The notes: generated by a model from the letters alone, not told the origin. Counted from the stretch's first letter, positions 9,662-19,124 are shown. The stretch is 64,000 nucleotides of DNA from Rhabdochromatium marinum (GCF_016583795.1 NZ_NRRS01000014.1:1-64000); one strand, 5' to 3'. Made by a program: numbers and translations.

Positions 9662-11914
9662 CTACCGCGTCAAAGCCACAAACAACTGCGTCAAGCGCTC
9701 CGGCAGACGTTCCACACGATCAATGACGCTGTAATGCTGCCCAAAGATGGTGCCGACATAGTCATCAGCATGGGGATCGAGATTGATGCAATAGCTGTAG
9801 ATGCCCGCCCCACTCAATTCCTGCACCGCCTTGCGCGCATCTTCGATCAACCGCTGCGGATCGGTCTCGTCAATATCCGCCGGCTCGCCATCGCTGAGGA
9901 TCAACAGCAGTTTCTTATCCGCCGCGCGCCGTGACAGACTGTGCCCGGCATGGCGCAGGGCGGCGCCCATGCGGGTGGACCAGCCGGCCTGCATCGCTGC
10001 CAAGCGCGCCTTGACCGGCACGCCCCAGGGTTCGCTGAAGCCTTTGATGTGCAGATAGCGCACTTCGTGGCGGGTGTTGGAGGAGAAGCCACCGATGGCG
10101 AATTCATCGCCCAGGGCTTCAATGGCCCAGCCGAGCAGGGCGACGGCCGCCTGACTCAACTCAAGGATGCTTTGGGAACAGCCTGCGGGGGTTTGCTTGA
10201 TGGATTCCGACAGATCCAGCAGCAGGGTGACGGCGATGTCGCGCCCGTCGGTGCGGTGGCTCATGTTGATGCGCGGGTCGGGGGTGTAACCGGAGCGCAG
10301 GTCGGTCAGGGCGCGGATGGCGATGTCGAGATCCAGCTCACTGCCGTCTTCCTGGTAGCGTTGACGCACCGCGAGCTGGGGTTTGAGTCGTTCCAGCAGT
10401 TGGTGCAGGCGCTTGGCCAGGCCGGCATGGTGGGCGAGCAGTTGGTCGATCTGGGCGGCCTCACCGGCGGGATGCAGGCTCTCATACAGGCTCACCCAGT
10501 CGGGGCGGTAGTGGCGGCCCTGATAATCCCATTCCGGGTAGTGGCGCGGGGGCAGCCGATCCGGTTCTTCGACGCTGCGGCGCGGGGGTTCGTCAAAAGA
10601 TTCTTCCTCGTCGCCGCTTTCGATGTAACGCCACAGGTGGCGATTGTCGTCGCGGTAATCGACTTCGGTGTCGGTGAAAAATACCTGGGGTGAGAGATCG
10701 GACTGACGCCGGGTGCGGGCGATGAAGGCGATGGCCAGCGCGGCGGCGTCTTCGCTGCTGTGACTGGGCTGGGCCAGCATGGCGTGGAAGCGTTCGAGGA
10801 ACTCCAGCAGATCCGGGTTGCGGTAGCCGTGCGCGGGATCGAGCACCGCGCGTGAGAACAGCGCCAAGCGATGGCGAATGCACGCCTGTTGCTCGGGATC
10901 GCAGGCGTCCTCAGCGGGCTGAGGATGCAAGGCCTGCCACAGCGGGCGCAGGCCAGGATACTCCTGGATGGCCAAGTGCTCGACGCGGCAGTCCTCGAAC
11001 ACATCAATCGCCAGGCGCTGAAAGGGGCTGTAGTTGTCGGCGATGATGGAGCCACTCCAGCGCCGGTGGGCAGCGATGTGCGCCAGCACAGCGCGATAGC
11101 GGTCGAGACCGCTGATGCCGGCGCGTGCGTCGTAGGCATCGGGCAGGCGGATGCCGAGGGCGTCGTAATAGGGGGTTGGCTTACGGAGTTGATCGAAGGC
11201 GGTGGAGTAAGGAATCAGCAGGTCGGCGTCCCGCCACAGGGCGCGCAGGTAGAGTTCCAGCGGGCGTTCGTGATCGACCAGCAGGGTGCCGTGGCGCTCG
11301 CGCTGGAGGACGGCGCGGCTGTCGGGCGTTTGCAGGCTAAAGTAGTCCTTTTGGCGCTCGGGGTGGGTGAGAAAGTGCTTCAGTCCGTAGTCGATCCAGT
11401 GGCGCAGGCCGCTCAATGACAGCACGCCAAGCAGTTGCGGCAGGCGCTCGAGCAGCAGGGGCAGGCTGGGACTGGGCAGGGTGGCGGATTGGTTGTTGTG
11501 GATCGAGGCGCTGGTGCGGCGGGCAAAGTCCATCAGCAGGTCGATGGTTTGCTCGAACAGCTCATAGCTGCCCAGGCGCGCGGTCACCCCGGTGATGCTC
11601 TGCATGAACACCGGAATGGCGGCACCATTAGGGGTGCGCGACAGGCGCCAGACGCTGCGCGCGACCAGTTCCAGGCTGTCTTCGCCCAGGCGCTCGGCGA
11701 TGCGCGGTAGTTCCTGGAGATAAACCAGCACCGGCTCAACGCCACGTCCGATCATGCACACCATGGCGGCGCCGTCGAGATAGTCGGCCAGGCCTTGTTC
11801 GGACAGCCGCGCTTCGGCATCGCGCAGACAGTCGGCGAAGATGGGTTCGATCTGGGGGAAGTTGCACGCCAGCCGCTGGCGATAGGCGGGCAGGCGCGCG
11901 TCGAGGTCGCTCAT
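9662..11914 (-). CDS. cbbO: CbbO, VWA-domain subunit of the RuBisCO activase
   Basis: 750 residues, the CbbO/NorD family. In CbbQO activases the CbbO protein docks on RuBisCO through its C-terminal VWA domain and couples it to the hexameric CbbQ ATPase that removes inhibitory sugar phosphates. The C-terminal VWA domain (about residues 550-745) has an intact metal site: LLLDLSESI (DxSxS), a Thr in STRMGAALRHAG and the Asp in LILSDGEPADID. The N-terminal 500 residues are helical. It follows cbbQ by 18 bases. NorD of nitric oxide reductase is the close alternative, but no norCB genes are present and cbbM is in the same block, which decides for CbbO. Confidence 0.92.
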   Translation of the reverse strand: MSDLDARLPAYRQRLACNFPQIEPIFADCLRDAEARLSEQGLADYLDGAAMVCMIGRGVEPVLVYLQELPRIAERLGEDSLELVARSVWRLSRTPNGAAIPVFMQSITGVTARLGSYELFEQTIDLLMDFARRTSASIHNNQSATLPSPSLPLLLERLPQLLGVLSLSGLRHWIDYGLKHFLTHPERQKDYFSLQTPDSRAVLQRERHGTLLVDHERPLELYLRALWRDADLLIPYSTAFDQLRKPTPYYDALGIRLPDAYDARAGISGLDRYRAVLAHIAAHRRWSGSIIADNYSPFQRLAIDVFEDCRVEHLAIQEYPGLRPLWQALHPQPAEDACDPEQQACIRHRLALFSRAVLDPAHGYRNPDLLEFLERFHAMLAQPSHSSEDAAALAIAFIARTRRQSDLSPQVFFTDTEVDYRDDNRHLWRYIESGDEEESFDEPPRRSVEEPDRLPPRHYPEWDYQGRHYRPDWVSLYESLHPAGEAAQIDQLLAHHAGLAKRLHQLLERLKPQLAVRQRYQEDGSELDLDIAIRALTDLRSGYTPDPRINMSHRTDGRDIAVTLLLDLSESIKQTPAGCSQSILELSQAAVALLGWAIEALGDEFAIGGFSSNTRHEVRYLHIKGFSEPWGVPVKARLAAMQAGWSTRMGAALRHAGHSLSRRAADKKLLLILSDGEPADIDETDPQRLIEDARKAVQELSGAGIYSYCINLDPHADDYVGTIFGQHYSVIDRVERLPERLTQLFVALTR

Positions 11915-11932
11915 CGCGGCTCCGGCTCAGGC

Positions 11933-12742
11933 TCAGTCGGTGCCAAAGACGGCGTCGATGGCGTGGTAAAGGGTGGCGCGGATCTCGGCATCGTCGGTGA
12001 TGGGATCGACCAAGGCCATGCGGCCAGCCAGGCGCGGGGGGATGGCGCGCTTGATCAGGCGCGCGGCATAGACCAGCAGCCGGGTGGAGATGCCTTCATC
12101 AAGACCGTGACCTTTGAGGTTGCGCGCGGTGGCGGCGATCTTGACCAGGGACAGGGCTTGTTCCTGGGCCAGACCGGTCTCGCGGGCGATGATGCCCGCT
12201 TCGGTGTCGGGGTCGGCATAATCGAAGTGCAGCGCGGCAAAGCGTTGCTTGGTCGATTGTTTGAGATCCTTCATCAGCGACTGATAGCCGGGGTTGTAGG
12301 AGATCACCAGCTGAAAGTCGGCGTGGGCGCGCACCAGTTCGCCTTTCTTATCCAGCGGCAGGGTGCGGCGATGATCGGTGAGGGGATGGATCACCACGGT
12401 GGTATCCTGACGCGCTTCGACGATTTCATCCAGATAGCAGATGGCGCCGATACGCGCGGCGGTGGTCAGGGGGCCGTCGAGCCAGCGGGTGCCGTTGGCG
12501 TCGAGTAGGTAGCGCCCGACCAGGTCGGAGGCGGTCATGTCCTCGTTGCAGGCGACGGTGATCAGCGGGCGCCCGAGCGTCCAGGCCATGTATTCGACAA
12601 AGCGCGATTTGCCGCACCCAGTCGGCCCCTTGATCATCACCGGCAGGCGCTCGTCCCAGGCGGCCTGGTAGAGTTGCACTTCCTGGTGCAGGGGTTGGTA
12701 GAAGGGTTCTTGCTGGATCAGGTATTGGGCGTGGTCGGTCAT
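11933..12742 (-). CDS. cbbQ: CbbQ, AAA+ ATPase of the RuBisCO activase
   Basis: 269 residues of MoxR-type AAA+ ATPase. Walker A is KGPTGCGKSRF, Walker B AICYLDEIVEA, and an Arg-rich segment (TKQRFAALHFDYADP) gives the sensor/finger region. With CbbO it reactivates RuBisCO blocked by sugar phosphates. The ATG at 12742 is the sensible start; an upstream TTG at 12775 would begin directly behind the stop of the restriction gene. No good ribosome site is seen at 12742, so expression may depend on upstream translation. In related sulfur bacteria cbbQ directly follows cbbM; here two restriction-modification genes lie between. Confidence 0.93.
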   Translation of the reverse strand: MTDHAQYLIQQEPFYQPLHQEVQLYQAAWDERLPVMIKGPTGCGKSRFVEYMAWTLGRPLITVACNEDMTASDLVGRYLLDANGTRWLDGPLTTAARIGAICYLDEIVEARQDTTVVIHPLTDHRRTLPLDKKGELVRAHADFQLVISYNPGYQSLMKDLKQSTKQRFAALHFDYADPDTEAGIIARETGLAQEQALSLVKIAATARNLKGHGLDEGISTRLLVYAARLIKRAIPPRLAGRMALVDPITDDAEIRATLYHAIDAVFGTD

Positions 12743-12775
12743 GTTCTGTGTTTCTGTTGCAATTAAGGTTGCCAA

Positions 12776-13729
12776 TTAGGCGTCATGGTATGGCCCAAGA
12801 AAACGCTCGCCGTCGAAATGAATCAAGTGCGACGGCGCATCAGCGACCCAAACTTCAGTTTCCCAGGCGATTTCACCAAGGTAGCGGCCCATGATTACTC
12901 GGTCCGGAAAGGCTGTAACATAGACCAGTCCGGCAGTCGCCCCGGAAAATAGCGTGGCAAGCTCGGCGTGCCGCTTGCCATCGACCGGTCCGTGGCTGGT
13001 GACGGACTCCACCAAGAGCAGCCAGTTTTTTGTCCTGTCGTGCAACACCACATCGGGCATCTTGCCGTGTGACTCCACATCGACACCCAGCTCGGTCAGC
13101 AGAGCAGAGTCGAAGTAACCCCACTTGTCGCCGGTGTCACCGACATAGACCAGCAGACTGCCCTGCGCAAAGCGCGGAGCGAAGTCCTCAATAATCGCAC
13201 GGATTAGCTCGCTATGCTGGCCAGGACTGAGGGTGATCGTCTTCCCCAGAGCAACCTCAACCGGAACGCGGTTCTGCTCGCGCGCCTTGGCGTAGCGGTC
13301 TATCAGCGTCTCACGCTCAGCCAGATAGGCTGCTAGCATACCATGCCATGTGGGCGCCCCGAAGGTGCGCATCAGAGCCAGTGCAGCGGGTTCTATCTGA
13401 TAGACAGCCTTGGGGCTGTTCACCGGACGGTCAGGTTTGTCAGGGTTATACAAGGCAATACCCGCGTCGCAGAACTGATGCATGGTCTGACGGCGGAACG
13501 TCTCGCGGGTGTTTGGCGCGTATTCTTTGTCATAGTGCTGCCGTGACCAGTCCATGATGGGCGTGATGCCCACAAGCGGGCTTTCCGCATCAGCCCATGC
13601 CTGTTCAGGCGTGAGATTCAACAGGGCTAGCAGGCACAGGGCGGAACGCTCATTTTGTTGCGCCCTTGGCAGGCCCAACGACATGATGATTTGATGTGCG
13701 GCCTTGATGTGGTCGTTCTTGCCCTTCAT
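12776..13729 (-). CDS. BsuBI/PstI-family restriction endonuclease
   Basis: 317 residues. The C-terminal half has the BsuBI/PstI family signature: LVYVGDTGDKWGYFD, then GKMPDVVLHD and LLLVESVTSHGPVDGKRHAEL, giving the acidic residues of the nuclease core (Asp in MPDVV, Glu in LVESV). Family members cut CTGCAG. The N-terminal part (ERSALCLLALLNLTPEQAW) is the usual helical DNA-binding region. It overlaps the methyltransferase gene by ATGA, so methylase and nuclease are made together. It ends 33 bases before cbbQ. The recognition site is inferred from the family only. Confidence 0.92.
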   Translation of the reverse strand: MKGKNDHIKAAHQIIMSLGLPRAQQNERSALCLLALLNLTPEQAWADAESPLVGITPIMDWSRQHYDKEYAPNTRETFRRQTMHQFCDAGIALYNPDKPDRPVNSPKAVYQIEPAALALMRTFGAPTWHGMLAAYLAERETLIDRYAKAREQNRVPVEVALGKTITLSPGQHSELIRAIIEDFAPRFAQGSLLVYVGDTGDKWGYFDSALLTELGVDVESHGKMPDVVLHDRTKNWLLLVESVTSHGPVDGKRHAELATLFSGATAGLVYVTAFPDRVIMGRYLGEIAWETEVWVADAPSHLIHFDGERFLGPYHDA

Positions 13730-15210
13730 TCGACTAAAGCCGCAAGTTTTGCATCAATCTCCGTCTGCGTGAGTTCTCCTTGCTGCATAACCCAGTCGCC
13801 AAGCTCAATCAGTATTTCACGATTCGGGTATTTCATCCGCTTAAGGTCGGTTGCATTGACCTGCGTATGCCCATTGTAGCGCCGGAAACTGTCATCAACG
13901 GCACTCGTGTTCAGGAACACGGATAGCCCACGAGCCAGCCGCTCGGGCAAGCCGTGTTTGTTCTCATGGAACAGATTGAGGTGGTTTTCGAAACCCAGCA
14001 TGGGCGCATCACCAAATGCCACAGGTTCAACGACGCTTGCGACAATCCGGTGCCTTTCTTCCTTGGATGAGAAGCGCCGCACCACACAGTAGAATCCGCT
14101 CGGGTAAAGCCACTTTTCCGTGTCAGCGTCGCGTACAATCGCGTTAGGTTTCTTCTTGCTATCAATGGGCCATGTCGTGCCGCTGCTGCTGAAATGAACC
14201 GGGTAAAGCAAGGGCACGGTACCCGGTTCCGGCATGCCCCGCAGGTACGGTTTTAGTCGGAAATCCACCACGGGTCCAGTCGATACCTTTAGCCCTAAGT
14301 CACCCAAGGTGTAGCGGATTGCCGGAGATTGCTCAAGGGCATTTTTCTCCGGAGAGCTGGGGACGTGAATAAATCGCTCAGGATCATCCGGGAAAACGAT
14401 CCGCTCATACGGGTGTTCATGGGTCACAAGATCGGAGAAGGTATCATTGGATGAAGTCGAAACGGTCACGAGACCCTGCTGCCCGCAACGCTCTAAACCA
14501 ATGATGATGTTCTCCTGCAGAACCGCGTCGTCCTTGAACGCCTGACAGCGGGACTCGAACAGATGCATATGCCGAATGGCAGCACGGTCAAGGATAAACT
14601 TGCGGAACGGTCGATAATACGGTCCGTTGCAGAAGCTGCGCGGGATGATAGCCACGATCTGCCCAGCTGGGACGGTCATAGCCACGGCTAAGGCAACAAA
14701 GGCGGAATACAGATTGACCGTCTCAATACCGACACGCCGCAGAGCCAACCGATGCGCCGAACGGCTGCTCATTTTCTTGTAAGGAGGGTTGAGAATTGCG
14801 TGCGTATAGCACTCGAGTGGTTGAGAGAAAAGATCACCCGAAAGTGCCTCAGTCGCGGCATGGATGAAGTCATCATCTCTGATATTAGCGATGAAATCAC
14901 CGTGATCACGGTACTTAACAAAGGTTTGAGCTAAATGAGGATGTAAGGTGCGATCAATTTCGAAAGCATCCAGCTCAACACCTCGGAAATGAAACCCACC
15001 ATTTCTCCACTTTTCCAGGAAAGCAGCAGATAAAGAACCAATTCCAGCTCCAGCGTCCAGCAATCGACAGAATCCGCCGGAGTCAGGAAAAAGCCCAGCC
15101 ATGAAGGTCGCAGTTCTTTCTGGCGTAAGAAATTGACCAAGCAGCGACTTCTTTTTCGCCTCGGTGTTTCTTGAAATATCGAGCCTTATTTGTTCAACCG
15201 CTGCTAGCAA
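13726..15210 (-). CDS. N6-adenine DNA methyltransferase of the BsuBI/PstI-type system
   Basis: 494 residues. It carries the SAM-binding motif LLDAGAGIGSLSAAFL and the catalytic motif NPPYKKM, with the early GQFLTPERTATFM typical of gamma-class adenine methyltransferases. The C-terminal half is the target recognition region. It protects the host from the overlapping endonuclease. The TTG at 15210 is the only start before an in-frame stop. Base composition is lower in G+C than cbbM or cbbQ, and the first codons overlap a PIN-domain gene scar, both signs that the pair was inserted. Confidence 0.92.
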   Translation of the reverse strand: MLAAVEQIRLDISRNTEAKKKSLLGQFLTPERTATFMAGLFPDSGGFCRLLDAGAGIGSLSAAFLEKWRNGGFHFRGVELDAFEIDRTLHPHLAQTFVKYRDHGDFIANIRDDDFIHAATEALSGDLFSQPLECYTHAILNPPYKKMSSRSAHRLALRRVGIETVNLYSAFVALAVAMTVPAGQIVAIIPRSFCNGPYYRPFRKFILDRAAIRHMHLFESRCQAFKDDAVLQENIIIGLERCGQQGLVTVSTSSNDTFSDLVTHEHPYERIVFPDDPERFIHVPSSPEKNALEQSPAIRYTLGDLGLKVSTGPVVDFRLKPYLRGMPEPGTVPLLYPVHFSSSGTTWPIDSKKKPNAIVRDADTEKWLYPSGFYCVVRRFSSKEERHRIVASVVEPVAFGDAPMLGFENHLNLFHENKHGLPERLARGLSVFLNTSAVDDSFRRYNGHTQVNATDLKRMKYPNREILIELGDWVMQQGELTQTEIDAKLAALVE

Positions 15211-15287
15211 GGATGCATCTCGGTGAAATCAATACCCATCCCGGTATCAATCAAGATGTTCGTATCGACGATGACTAGTGAGGACAA
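15204..15287 (-). pseudogene. PIN-domain toxin remnant (VapC-like N-terminus)
   Basis: A 27-codon frame starting TTG at 15287 reads SSLVIVDTNILIDTG, the classic first strand and helix of a PIN-domain nuclease with its leading Asp, then ends in MHPC and a TAG. A complete VapC is about 130 residues, so only the beginning is left. It overlaps the first codons of the methyltransferase gene, which suggests the insertion of the restriction-modification pair removed the rest. Confidence 0.5.
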
Positions 15288-15323
15288 TGCTCAGCCCCAC
15301 TCGCGTTAACACACTTTCCTGCC

Positions 15324-15452
15324 CTAGGCTGAGCTGTCCATTAAATCGATGCGCTGCTCCCACATGCCGGCAAAAGGTTCTTCCTCAATGGGCGGCGACT
15401 CGGTTTTGAATACTGGCGCTTGCGTATAATTTTGTTTTAAAAAACAATAAAA
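15324..15452 (-). pseudogene. antitoxin remnant upstream of the PIN fragment
   Basis: A 43-codon open stretch ends ESPPIEEEPFAGMWEQRIDL and MDSSA then TAG. An acidic tail with F-x-GMW-x-x-R-x-x-x-x-DSS is typical of antitoxins paired with PIN toxins, which normally run on about ten residues further (WVR...). No start codon with ribosome site is present. Together with the PIN fragment it marks a decayed toxin-antitoxin pair between cbbM and the restriction-modification genes. The remaining bases of 15288-15589 hold no other gene that I can see. Confidence 0.4.
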
Positions 15453-15546
15453 TCAGCAACTTCCTGTTATGCAATCGGAGGCAAAGACGAAAGCTCCTGT
15501 AATAGCTGTTGTTGATTCATACCATTAGATAGAGAACCACAGTGAT

Positions 15547-15568
15547 CGCCCCCGTCAATACGGGGGCG
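15547..15568 (-). terminator. hairpin after cbbM
   Basis: CGCCCCCGT and ACGGGGGCG form a perfect 9-bp stem around a CAAT (plus strand) loop, 21 bases after the cbbM stop. No T tract follows on the minus strand, so it may stabilise the cbbM mRNA or terminate weakly, lowering expression of what lies downstream. Confidence 0.55.
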
Positions 15569-15589
15569 TCAATCGTGTTGGGGCGTCGC

Positions 15590-16981
15590 TTACTTATGCG
15601 CCGCCGCACCCAGCTTGTCGCGCCAGCCGGGATAGAGCGCATCGGCATCGTGCGGGAAGGACTCGAAGGCGCGGGCGAATTCCTGGTGCTCCTTGGCCCA
15701 CTCGATGGGATCGGCGCCGGCTTTCCAGCATTCGTAGGCCTGGCGCAGCGACAGAGCGCCAGCGGCCGGGCTGTCGATGTGACCATAGGCGCCGCCGCCG
15801 GCGGTATTGATCACGTTGCCGTGGCCGAGGTTCTCAAAGAAGCCGGGCAGGCGCAAGGCGTTCATGCCACCAGAGATGATCGGGGTGGTAGGCTTCATGC
15901 CGTACCATTCCTGATGGTAAGCCGGGCCGGTGTAGCTATCACGCTCGATTATGTAGGCGATGTTACGGTCATCCTTGCTACCTTCCATCTTGCCGTAGCC
16001 CATGGTGCCGACATGGATGCCCGAGGCGCCCTGCAGACGCGACATCTTGGCCAGCACGTAGGCGGTGTAGCCGCGCTTGGAGTTCGGCGAGGTCACGGCG
16101 CCGTGACCGGCACGGTGATAGTGCAGATATTGGCCGGGATATTGGCGACGGGCGGTAGTGACCATGCCGGGGCCGCCGACATAGCCATCGACCAGGAAGG
16201 CCACCTTGTCGGCATCTGGACCGAAGGCTTCGAGGATGAAATCGGCTCGCGCGCACATCTCGAAGTGATCGTCGGCGGTGATGTTGGCCGAAAACAGCTT
16301 GGCCTGACCGGTTTCGTCCATCGCCCGTTTCATGGAATCATAAACCAGCGGATAGACCTTCTTGGCCGGACAGAACACCTGGTTGCCCTGGGGCTCGTCG
16401 TTTTTGATGAAATCGCCGCCGAGCCAGAACTGATAGGCTGCCGCCGCGAAGGGTTCCGGGCGCAGACCGAGCTTGGGCTTGATGATGGTGCCGGCAATGT
16501 AGCCGCCATCGACCACCGGGCGACCGAGCATGCGCCACATGTCGGAGATGTCCTTGGCGGGACCATCGAACAACTGGATGGCGCGCGGCGGCATGAAGAA
16601 ATCATACATCTGGGCGTGTTCAATGTCGCCCATGCCCTGGTTGTTGCCGATGGTCAGGGTGAGGAAGGACACCAGCATCATGCGGCCATCGATCACGTTA
16701 CGATCGAACAGATCGATCGGATAGGCGATGCGCATTTCCTCGTTCGCCTCATCAATGTGATAGACGATGGCGTCGAAGTTCTTGGTGTAATCGTCGGTGG
16801 TGGAGACTTCCACATTGGTGCCGGTCGAGGACTCAGCGGCGAAGTGCGCAGCCGACTCCAGATAACCGTGGCCAGGCTGCGGCTTCATTTTATACGCACA
16901 CAGAATATGCTTGCCAGCGGCAATCAGCTCGTCTTCTTTCAGGCTGAGATCGGCGTAACGGGAGGATTGGTCTAATGCCAT
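15590..16981 (-). CDS. cbbM: RuBisCO, form II large chain
   Basis: 463 residues. Fixes CO2 onto ribulose-1,5-bisphosphate in the Calvin cycle. Form II is shown by the overall sequence and the absence of a small subunit gene. Catalytic Lys is in [10 protein letters not shown] (Lys168), the carbamylated Lys193 with Asp195 and Glu196 in [12 protein letters not shown], and loop residues in [17 protein letters not shown]. The protein is complete. The ATG at 16981 is preceded by GAGGAAA. An AT-rich promoter region lies upstream. No cbbR regulator gene is adjacent. Confidence 0.99.
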   Translation of the reverse strand: MALDQSSRYADLSLKEDELIAAGKHILCAYKMKPQPGHGYLESAAHFAAESSTGTNVEVSTTDDYTKNFDAIVYHIDEANEEMRIAYPIDLFDRNVIDGRMMLVSFLTLTIGNNQGMGDIEHAQMYDFFMPPRAIQLFDGPAKDISDMWRMLGRPVVDGGYIAGTIIKPKLGLRPEPFAAAAYQFWLGGDFIKNDEPQGNQVFCPAKKVYPLVYDSMKRAMDETGQAKLFSANITADDHFEMCARADFILEAFGPDADKVAFLVDGYVGGPGMVTTARRQYPGQYLHYHRAGHGAVTSPNSKRGYTAYVLAKMSRLQGASGIHVGTMGYGKMEGSKDDRNIAYIIERDSYTGPAYHQEWYGMKPTTPIISGGMNALRLPGFFENLGHGNVINTAGGGAYGHIDSPAAGALSLRQAYECWKAGADPIEWAKEHQEFARAFESFPHDADALYPGWRDKLGAAAHK

Positions 16982-17047
16982 CGGGATGTTTCCTCAGTAC
17001 TGTTTTGGTGTTAGGTACGGCCGCGAGCCGCAGTGCAAGAGAGTATT

Positions 17048-17053
17048 ATTATA
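17048..17053 (-). promoter_or_regulatory. -10 box upstream of cbbM
   Basis: On the minus strand the AT-rich stretch 17041-17077 contains TATAAT (17048-17053), 67 bases before the cbbM ATG. No good -35 box lies 16-18 bases further up (the place reads CCAAAC), as expected for a promoter needing an activator such as CbbR. Only the -10 box is seen directly. Confidence 0.45.
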
Positions 17054-17198
17054 TACTGAAATAATTTATTGTTTGGTTCTGAGCTAGAACCAGCTGCGAT
17101 CCTACGTTTCGCGACCGCCTAGAATACCACACTAATCAGGCGGTTAATTGGGCACTTTCAGGTTGTGGACCGCTGAATTTCAGTTCGCACCCGATGTC

Positions 17199-17615
17199 TC
17201 AGGCACGGTTGGCATCCGGCTGCCAGCTGGCCTCAAGCTGCCGCAGCACATCGCGACGGCTGATAATGCCGATCAGGCGCCCGCCCTCCGTCACCGGCAG
17301 GCGGCGCAAATGGCTGTTGGCAAAGCGTTGCGCGATTTCAACCGCCGGGGTTTCAGCGTTCACAGCAATCACATCGGTGGTCATGAAACTTTCCACCTTG
17401 CCGCCACTCTCGCGATAGTAGCTGGCATCCAGCGCCACCTTCAGGCAGTCGCGCTCGGTGAGCATGCCAACCAGGTTGCCGAGTTGATCGAGCACCGGAG
17501 CGCCGGAAATGCGCTTGTCGATCAGGGTGCGCACGGCTTCAAGCACATCCATGTCGGCGCGGAAGGTCACCAGCCGCTGCGACATAATTTGTTTCGCGGT
17601 CCGAGTCTCAAGCAT
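17199..17615 (-). CDS. CBS-domain pair protein
   Basis: 138 residues made of two CBS domains (about residues 8-65 and 76-131; VLDQLGNLVGMLTERDCLK and VTEGGRLIGIISRRDVLRQ). CBS pairs usually bind AMP, ATP or SAM and act as energy sensors. There is no other domain. The gene lies between nqrM (71 bases upstream) and cbbM (over 200 bases downstream), on the same strand. A regulatory role in energy or carbon metabolism is plausible from position only. Confidence 0.9.
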   Translation of the reverse strand: MLETRTAKQIMSQRLVTFRADMDVLEAVRTLIDKRISGAPVLDQLGNLVGMLTERDCLKVALDASYYRESGGKVESFMTTDVIAVNAETPAVEIAQRFANSHLRRLPVTEGGRLIGIISRRDVLRQLEASWQPDANRA

Positions 17616-17686
17616 GGCGTTATCCTCTTATCAGCGGTGGCCCCAGCGGGCTGGGTAAGGTTCTTGTTATCCTTTGGGTGTTATTC

Positions 17687-17884
17687 TCAGGAATCGGTGC
17701 TGGAGCGACGCTGGCAGGGCGTACCCGAGGCACGACAGGCGCCGCCGCAATCGGAGTGAATGCCGGGCAAATGGGCCAGGCCACCGCAGCTGCCAGTGAT
17801 TCCCCGGGTGCCGCGCAGCACGCCGACAGCCATGCCCAGGAAGGCAAGCAGGAAGATTAAGACGGCGGCAAAAAACTCGATCAT
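17687..17884 (-). CDS. nqrM: NqrM, maturation factor of Na+-NQR
   Basis: 65 residues: an N-terminal membrane helix (residues 4-26, FFAAVLIFLLAFLGMAVGV) followed by a Cys-rich tail (GSCGGLAHL, DCGGACRASGTPCQ). This is the NqrM (DUF539) pattern; NqrM is needed for delivering iron to the Cys-ligated centre between NqrD and NqrE. It follows nqrF by 15 bases, the usual position. Its short length and position make the call safe. Confidence 0.9.
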   Translation of the reverse strand: MIEFFAAVLIFLLAFLGMAVGVLRGTRGITGSCGGLAHLPGIHSDCGGACRASGTPCQRRSSTDS

Positions 17885-17899
17885 GAACGGATCCCGGGG

Positions 17900-19120
17900 T
17901 TAGCCGCCAAAGTTATCCAGCAGGATGTTGTCATCCTCGACGCCCAAATGCTTGAGCATGCCAATCACAGCAGCCGTCATCATCGGTGGGCCACACATGT
18001 AATATTCGCAATCTTCCGGTGCCGGATGCTGGCTCAGGTAGTGATCAAAGAGCACCTGATGAATAAAGCCAGTAGGCCCTTCCCAGTTGTCTTCGGGCTG
18101 CGGGTCTGAAAGCGCAATATTCCAGTTGAAGTTAGGGTGCTCGGCGGCCAGCTGATCAAAGTCCTCCTGATAGAAGATTTCGCGCTTGCTGCGCGCGCCA
18201 TACCAGAAGCTGATATTACGCTTGGAATCCAGCCGCTTGAGCTGATCGAAAATATGGCTGCGCATCGGCGCCATACCCGCCCCGCCGCCGACAAAAATCA
18301 TCTCGGCGTCGGTTTCCTTGGCGAAGAACTCGCCAAAGGGACCGGACACCATCACTCGGTCACCGGCTTTCAGGCTGAAAATGTAGCTCGACATAATACC
18401 CGGCGGCACATTCGCCTTGTTTGGCGGCGGCGTGGCGATGCGCACATTGAGCATCACAATGCCCTGTTCGCCGGGATAATTGGCCATGGAGTAGGCGCGC
18501 ATGGCGGGCTCTTTACTCTCCGCTGCATAGCGCCACAGGTCGAAGCGATCCCAGTCGGCGCGATAAGCGTCCGGGATATCAAAGTCGCGGAAGGGCGTGC
18601 GGTAGGGCGGACATTCGATCTGAATATAACCACCGGCGCGAAAGTCCATTTGCTCGCCAGCCGGCAGTTCCAGCACCAGCTCTTTGATGAAGGTCGAAAC
18701 GCTTCGGTTGGAACGCACCCGGCAGTCCCACTTTTTGACCCCAAAGACCTCGCGCGGCAGCTCAATGCGTAGATCCTGCTTGATGCCCAGTTGGCAGGCC
18801 AGACGATAGCCTTCGGCCGCTTCGCGCTTGCTGATCAGGCTCGATTCGGTCGGCAGCAGTTCACCACCGCCTTCGAGCACCCGCACCCGGCACTGGCCAC
18901 AGGTGCCACCGCCGCCGCAGGCTGAGGAGACGAAAAGTCCCACATCGGCCAGGGCACCGAGCAACTTGTTGCCGGGCCGCGCGCTGATCGCGCGCTCTTC
19001 GTTAATGTCAATGGTCACCGAGCCGCTGGGAACCAAGCGACTGCGAGCACCAAGAATAACCGCGACCAGCAGCAGGACAACGGCGGTGAAAACGAGAATT
19101 CCGAGGGTGACATCCAACAT
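17900..19120 (-). CDS. nqrF: Na+-NQR subunit F (NADH dehydrogenase subunit)
   Basis: 406 residues. NqrF takes electrons from NADH by FAD and passes them through a 2Fe-2S centre. An N-terminal membrane helix ([18 protein letters not shown]) is followed by the ferredoxin domain with [12 protein letters not shown] and a later LACQL Cys, then the FAD domain ([11 protein letters not shown]) and NADH domain ([29 protein letters not shown]). I start at ATG 19120, 4 bases after the nqrE stop; the frame is open further upstream inside nqrE. Confidence 0.98.
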   Translation of the reverse strand: MLDVTLGILVFTAVVLLLVAVILGARSRLVPSGSVTIDINEERAISARPGNKLLGALADVGLFVSSACGGGGTCGQCRVRVLEGGGELLPTESSLISKREAAEGYRLACQLGIKQDLRIELPREVFGVKKWDCRVRSNRSVSTFIKELVLELPAGEQMDFRAGGYIQIECPPYRTPFRDFDIPDAYRADWDRFDLWRYAAESKEPAMRAYSMANYPGEQGIVMLNVRIATPPPNKANVPPGIMSSYIFSLKAGDRVMVSGPFGEFFAKETDAEMIFVGGGAGMAPMRSHIFDQLKRLDSKRNISFWYGARSKREIFYQEDFDQLAAEHPNFNWNIALSDPQPEDNWEGPTGFIHQVLFDHYLSQHPAPEDCEYYMCGPPMMTAAVIGMLKHLGVEDDNILLDNFGG

Positions 19121-19124
19121 GAGG

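Noticed and set aside
9662-11914. NorD of a nitric oxide reductase cluster
   Set aside because: CbbO and NorD are homologous, but there is no norC or norB and the gene follows cbbQ in a block led by cbbM.
15542-16975. 477-codon open frame opposite cbbM
   Set aside because: Exact antisense of a certain RuBisCO gene; no ribosome site or family motif.
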